This document shows, in pieces, positions 6,271-7,693 of a DNA stretch of 7,693 bases. Positions within the stretch are counted from its first letter, which is position 1, and each line of letters begins with the position of its first letter. Location of the stretch: positions 1 to 7,693 of the forward strand of contig JBHHXG010000070.1 in NCBI GenBank assembly GCA_046756985.1. Direction: 5' to 3'. Below the pieces are notes generated by a model. That model had not been told where the DNA came from and made no database searches. It worked only from the letters and a program-made list of their open reading frames with translations. The position numbers and the translations under genes are program-made. This DNA comes from JBHHXG01 sp046756985. Its GTDB lineage: Bacteria > Pseudomonadota > Zetaproteobacteria > Mariprofundales > Mariprofundaceae.

Positions 6271-6279
6271 TAATACACA
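6271..6279 (+). promoter_or_regulatory. Weak DnaA-box-like site TAATACACA
   Basis: One mismatch (second base) to TTATNCACA, read on the plus strand, so inverted relative to the other intergenic boxes; 22 bp past the dnaA stop codon. Confidence 0.35.
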
Positions 6280-6301
6280 GCTTCAAAACCGGTTTCCCAT
6301 G

Positions 6302-7654
6302 CTAAGTTTTGAGCAACGATAATACACGATTGATTTCTTCATCAAATTCCTTTGTTTCTTTTCTCAGCTTATTGATCTTACGCACGGCATACAGAATGGT
6401 GGTATGGTCCTTGCCACCAAATAAATCACCAATTTCAGGTAGCGATAGCGTGGTCAGCTCCTTACTGGCGTACATGGCGATCTGGCGTGGAAACGCGATG
6501 GTTCGGGTACGTTTGCTTGAGCGCATCTCCCGCGGATTGATATTGTAGTAATTCGCAACCTTTTTCTGGATATCTTCAACAGAGATACTGCGTAATTCCT
6601 CATGCAGAAGATCACGCAGCACATGCCGGACAAAGTCCATATCAATCTGTTTTCCGGTTAATGTGGCATGTGCGGTAAGCCGGGTCAGCGCCCCTTCCAG
6701 CTCGCGGACATTATTAGTGATTCGGGAGGCAAGCAGATATGCGACATCCTTATCCAGTTTAACGCCGGCCAACTCAGCCTTGCTGGAAAGAATCGCCAGT
6801 CGGGTTTCCAGATCCGGCGGCTGGATATCAGCAACCAGTCCCCAGTTGAAGCGGGAGCGAAGCCGTTCTTCCAGATGGCTCATTTCCCTCGGGCTGCGAT
6901 CCGAGGTGAGAATGATCTGTTTATGGACTTCGTAAAGTGCGTTGAAGGTATGAAAAAACTCTTCCTGCGTACTGGCTTTGCCGGCAATAAACTGGACATC
7001 ATCGATAATCAGCACATCGACCTGCCGGTATTGCTCTCTGAACTGGTGGGTTGCGCCATTGCGGATGGCGAGAATAAGCTCATTGGTGAAGCGTTCACTG
7101 GTACGATAGGCAATTTTGATGTTGTCCTTATCAATCAGCGCATTGGCCACGGCATTGATAAGATGCGTTTTTCCCAAACCAACGCCGCCATGCAGGTAAA
7201 GCGGGTTATAGCTTTCACCAGGTTTATCGACAACAGCCCGGCAGGCGGCATAGCAGAATTCATTGCTGGAGCCGACGACAAAATTGTCGAATGTAAAGCG
7301 CGGATCGATATAACCATCAACAGAAGTGGCATTATGAGTCGGTTCCTGTGTGTGTGGTTCTGGCGCCAGTGATGTATCTACAGCAAAATGAACCGAAGCA
7401 CGATCACCATACTCCTGCCGCGCTAATTCAAGAATGTGCTGTCCATAATGGGTCTTAAGACCATCGAGGAAAAAACGACTGGGGACATTAAGCGTCAGGC
7501 CGTCAGCACTGGATTCTGCCTGGATCGGCCGAATCCAGGCATCAAATTTAGCAGCAGGAATACTCTCCTTTAAACGGTCTGTAAGCATTTGCCAGTCAAT
7601 TTTTATCTGCGTCTTCCCCATCGCCTGAATCATTACATGCTTATGCTTTTGCAT
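6302..7654 (-). CDS. dnaA: Chromosomal replication initiator protein DnaA
   Basis: DnaA is the AAA+ initiator that binds DnaA boxes, forms an ATP-dependent filament at oriC and recruits DnaB. The 450-residue frame shows domain I (about 20-93, with the WQMLTDRLKESIP and FDAWIRPI segments), a very short domain II linker (about 94-116) and the AAA+ domain. The AAA+ domain carries Walker A GGVGLGKTH (156-164), Walker B VLIIDD (214-219), sensor 1 ILTSDRSP (248-255), the SRF arginine region (LRSRFNWGL, 265-273) and sensor 2 NNVRELEGAL (314-323). Domain IV has KRTRTIAFPRQIAM (381-394) and the box-reading GGKDHTTI (413-420). An in-frame TAG two codons upstream means the start cannot lie earlier. ATGs at 7654, 7633 and 7621 are possible; none has a strong Shine-Dalgarno, and the last (MGKTQIKIDWQ, 439 residues) looks most like other DnaA N-termini. 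It is transcribed toward the putative oriC. Confidence 0.99.
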   Translation of the reverse strand: MQKHKHVMIQAMGKTQIKIDWQMLTDRLKESIPAAKFDAWIRPIQAESSADGLTLNVPSRFFLDGLKTHYGQHILELARQEYGDRASVHFAVDTSLAPEPHTQEPTHNATSVDGYIDPRFTFDNFVVGSSNEFCYAACRAVVDKPGESYNPLYLHGGVGLGKTHLINAVANALIDKDNIKIAYRTSERFTNELILAIRNGATHQFREQYRQVDVLIIDDVQFIAGKASTQEEFFHTFNALYEVHKQIILTSDRSPREMSHLEERLRSRFNWGLVADIQPPDLETRLAILSSKAELAGVKLDKDVAYLLASRITNNVRELEGALTRLTAHATLTGKQIDMDFVRHVLRDLLHEELRSISVEDIQKKVANYYNINPREMRSSKRTRTIAFPRQIAMYASKELTTLSLPEIGDLFGGKDHTTILYAVRKINKLRKETKEFDEEINRVLSLLKT

Positions 7655-7693
7655 CCACTATCTATGGCAAGAAAGAAGAGGTCACGCCTTCCT
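7655..7693 (-). other. Visible leader of dnaA (partial upstream region)
   Basis: Only 39 bases before the most upstream dnaA ATG are present. They contain no DnaA box, no good ribosome site and no recognisable coding sequence. A TTGCCA hexamer (7670-7665, minus strand) resembles a -35 but would place transcription inside the annotated reading frame, so it would fit only if a downstream ATG is the true start. The main dnaA promoter is probably beyond the window. Confidence 0.4.

Larger units (their letters stand above)
6055..6301. other. oriC: Probable chromosomal replication origin (oriC), dnaA-dnaN intergenic region
   Basis: This is a 247-bp gap between dnaA and dnaN with about 36% G+C by hand count, visibly lower than the flanking genes. 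It holds three exact TTATNCACA DnaA boxes (6117-6125, 6126-6134, 6180-6188, all read on the minus strand) and two one-mismatch boxes (6203-6211 minus, 6271-6279 plus). It also has a GGCC spacer with two CTA triplets next to the paired boxes, and an AT-rich stretch next to dnaN. That composition and order match known origins that lie between dnaA and dnaN or directly next to dnaA. There is no GATC site in the gap, so an E. coli-type Dam/SeqA-controlled origin is not indicated. I see no convincing intrinsic terminator after dnaA. Function is inferred; a second origin part upstream of dnaA, outside the window, cannot be excluded. Confidence 0.8.

Noticed and set aside
6286..6295. Palindrome AAACCGGTTT just after dnaA as a terminator or operator
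   Set aside because: It has no loop and no downstream T-run for a terminator, and a 10-bp palindrome alone is weak evidence for a binding site.
6055..6301. E. coli-type oriC with Dam methylation control
   Set aside because: The gap contains no GATC site, so the GATC cluster that defines SeqA-controlled origins is absent.
6668..7372. A 234-codon plus-strand open frame antisense to dnaA
   Set aside because: It lies wholly inside the highly conserved AAA+ coding region of dnaA, and its protein shows no family features; it is a shadow of the codon pattern of dnaA.
1..7693. Defence system, mobile element, CRISPR array, tRNA or rRNA
   Set aside because: All coding space is taken by six conserved housekeeping genes; no transposase, integrase, direct-repeat array or structural RNA signature was seen on either strand.

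Overview
The window holds the core chromosome-replication locus of a bacterium, with every gene on the minus strand. In the direction of transcription (from high to low coordinates) the order is dnaA - putative oriC - dnaN - recF - gyrB - purM - purN, with purN cut by the left edge. The dnaA-dnaN-recF-gyrB order is the classical bacterial arrangement. GyrB is 807 residues long and carries the large TOPRIM/tail insertion typical of E. coli-type GyrB, and DnaA, DnaN and PurM also read as Gram-negative, so a proteobacterium is likely. A lineage outside the well-known gamma group, perhaps Zetaproteobacteria-like, is only a weak guess from the overall feel of the proteins; nothing in the window proves it.

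Region by region: 1-326 is the N-terminal 108 codons of purN, which has no stop in the window and a GTG start. 327-1376 is purM (GTG start). 1386-3809 is gyrB. 3806 to about 4936 is recF (a TTG at 4954 is the alternative start). 4951-6054 is dnaN. 6055-6301 is a 247-bp AT-rich non-coding stretch. 6302-7654 is dnaA. 7655-7693 is the short visible leader of dnaA. Gene junctions from dnaN to purN are extremely tight (4-bp overlap, 9-bp gap, 0-bp gap, and a small gap or overlap at dnaN/recF), so dnaN-recF-gyrB-purM-purN reads as one transcription unit that joins the sliding clamp, recombinational repair and supercoiling to two steps of de novo purine synthesis.

The most informative non-coding element is the dnaA-dnaN intergenic region. 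It contains three exact matches to the DnaA-box consensus TTATNCACA in the same orientation, two of them directly abutting. On the minus strand these two are followed by a GGCC spacer, two CTA triplets of DnaA-trio type, and about 32 bp of roughly 81% A+T sequence. This is the layout of a bacterial origin 'basal unwinding system', so I call the region the probable oriC. Two further exact boxes lie inside dnaN and gyrB. The same boxes overlap a possible dnaN promoter, which would couple DnaA level or activity to expression of the clamp operon.

I found no mobile element, CRISPR array, RNA gene, defence system or unknown gene. The window is conserved core genome, and its interest lies in the origin architecture, the purM-purN attachment to the replication operon, and some unusual residues in RecF.
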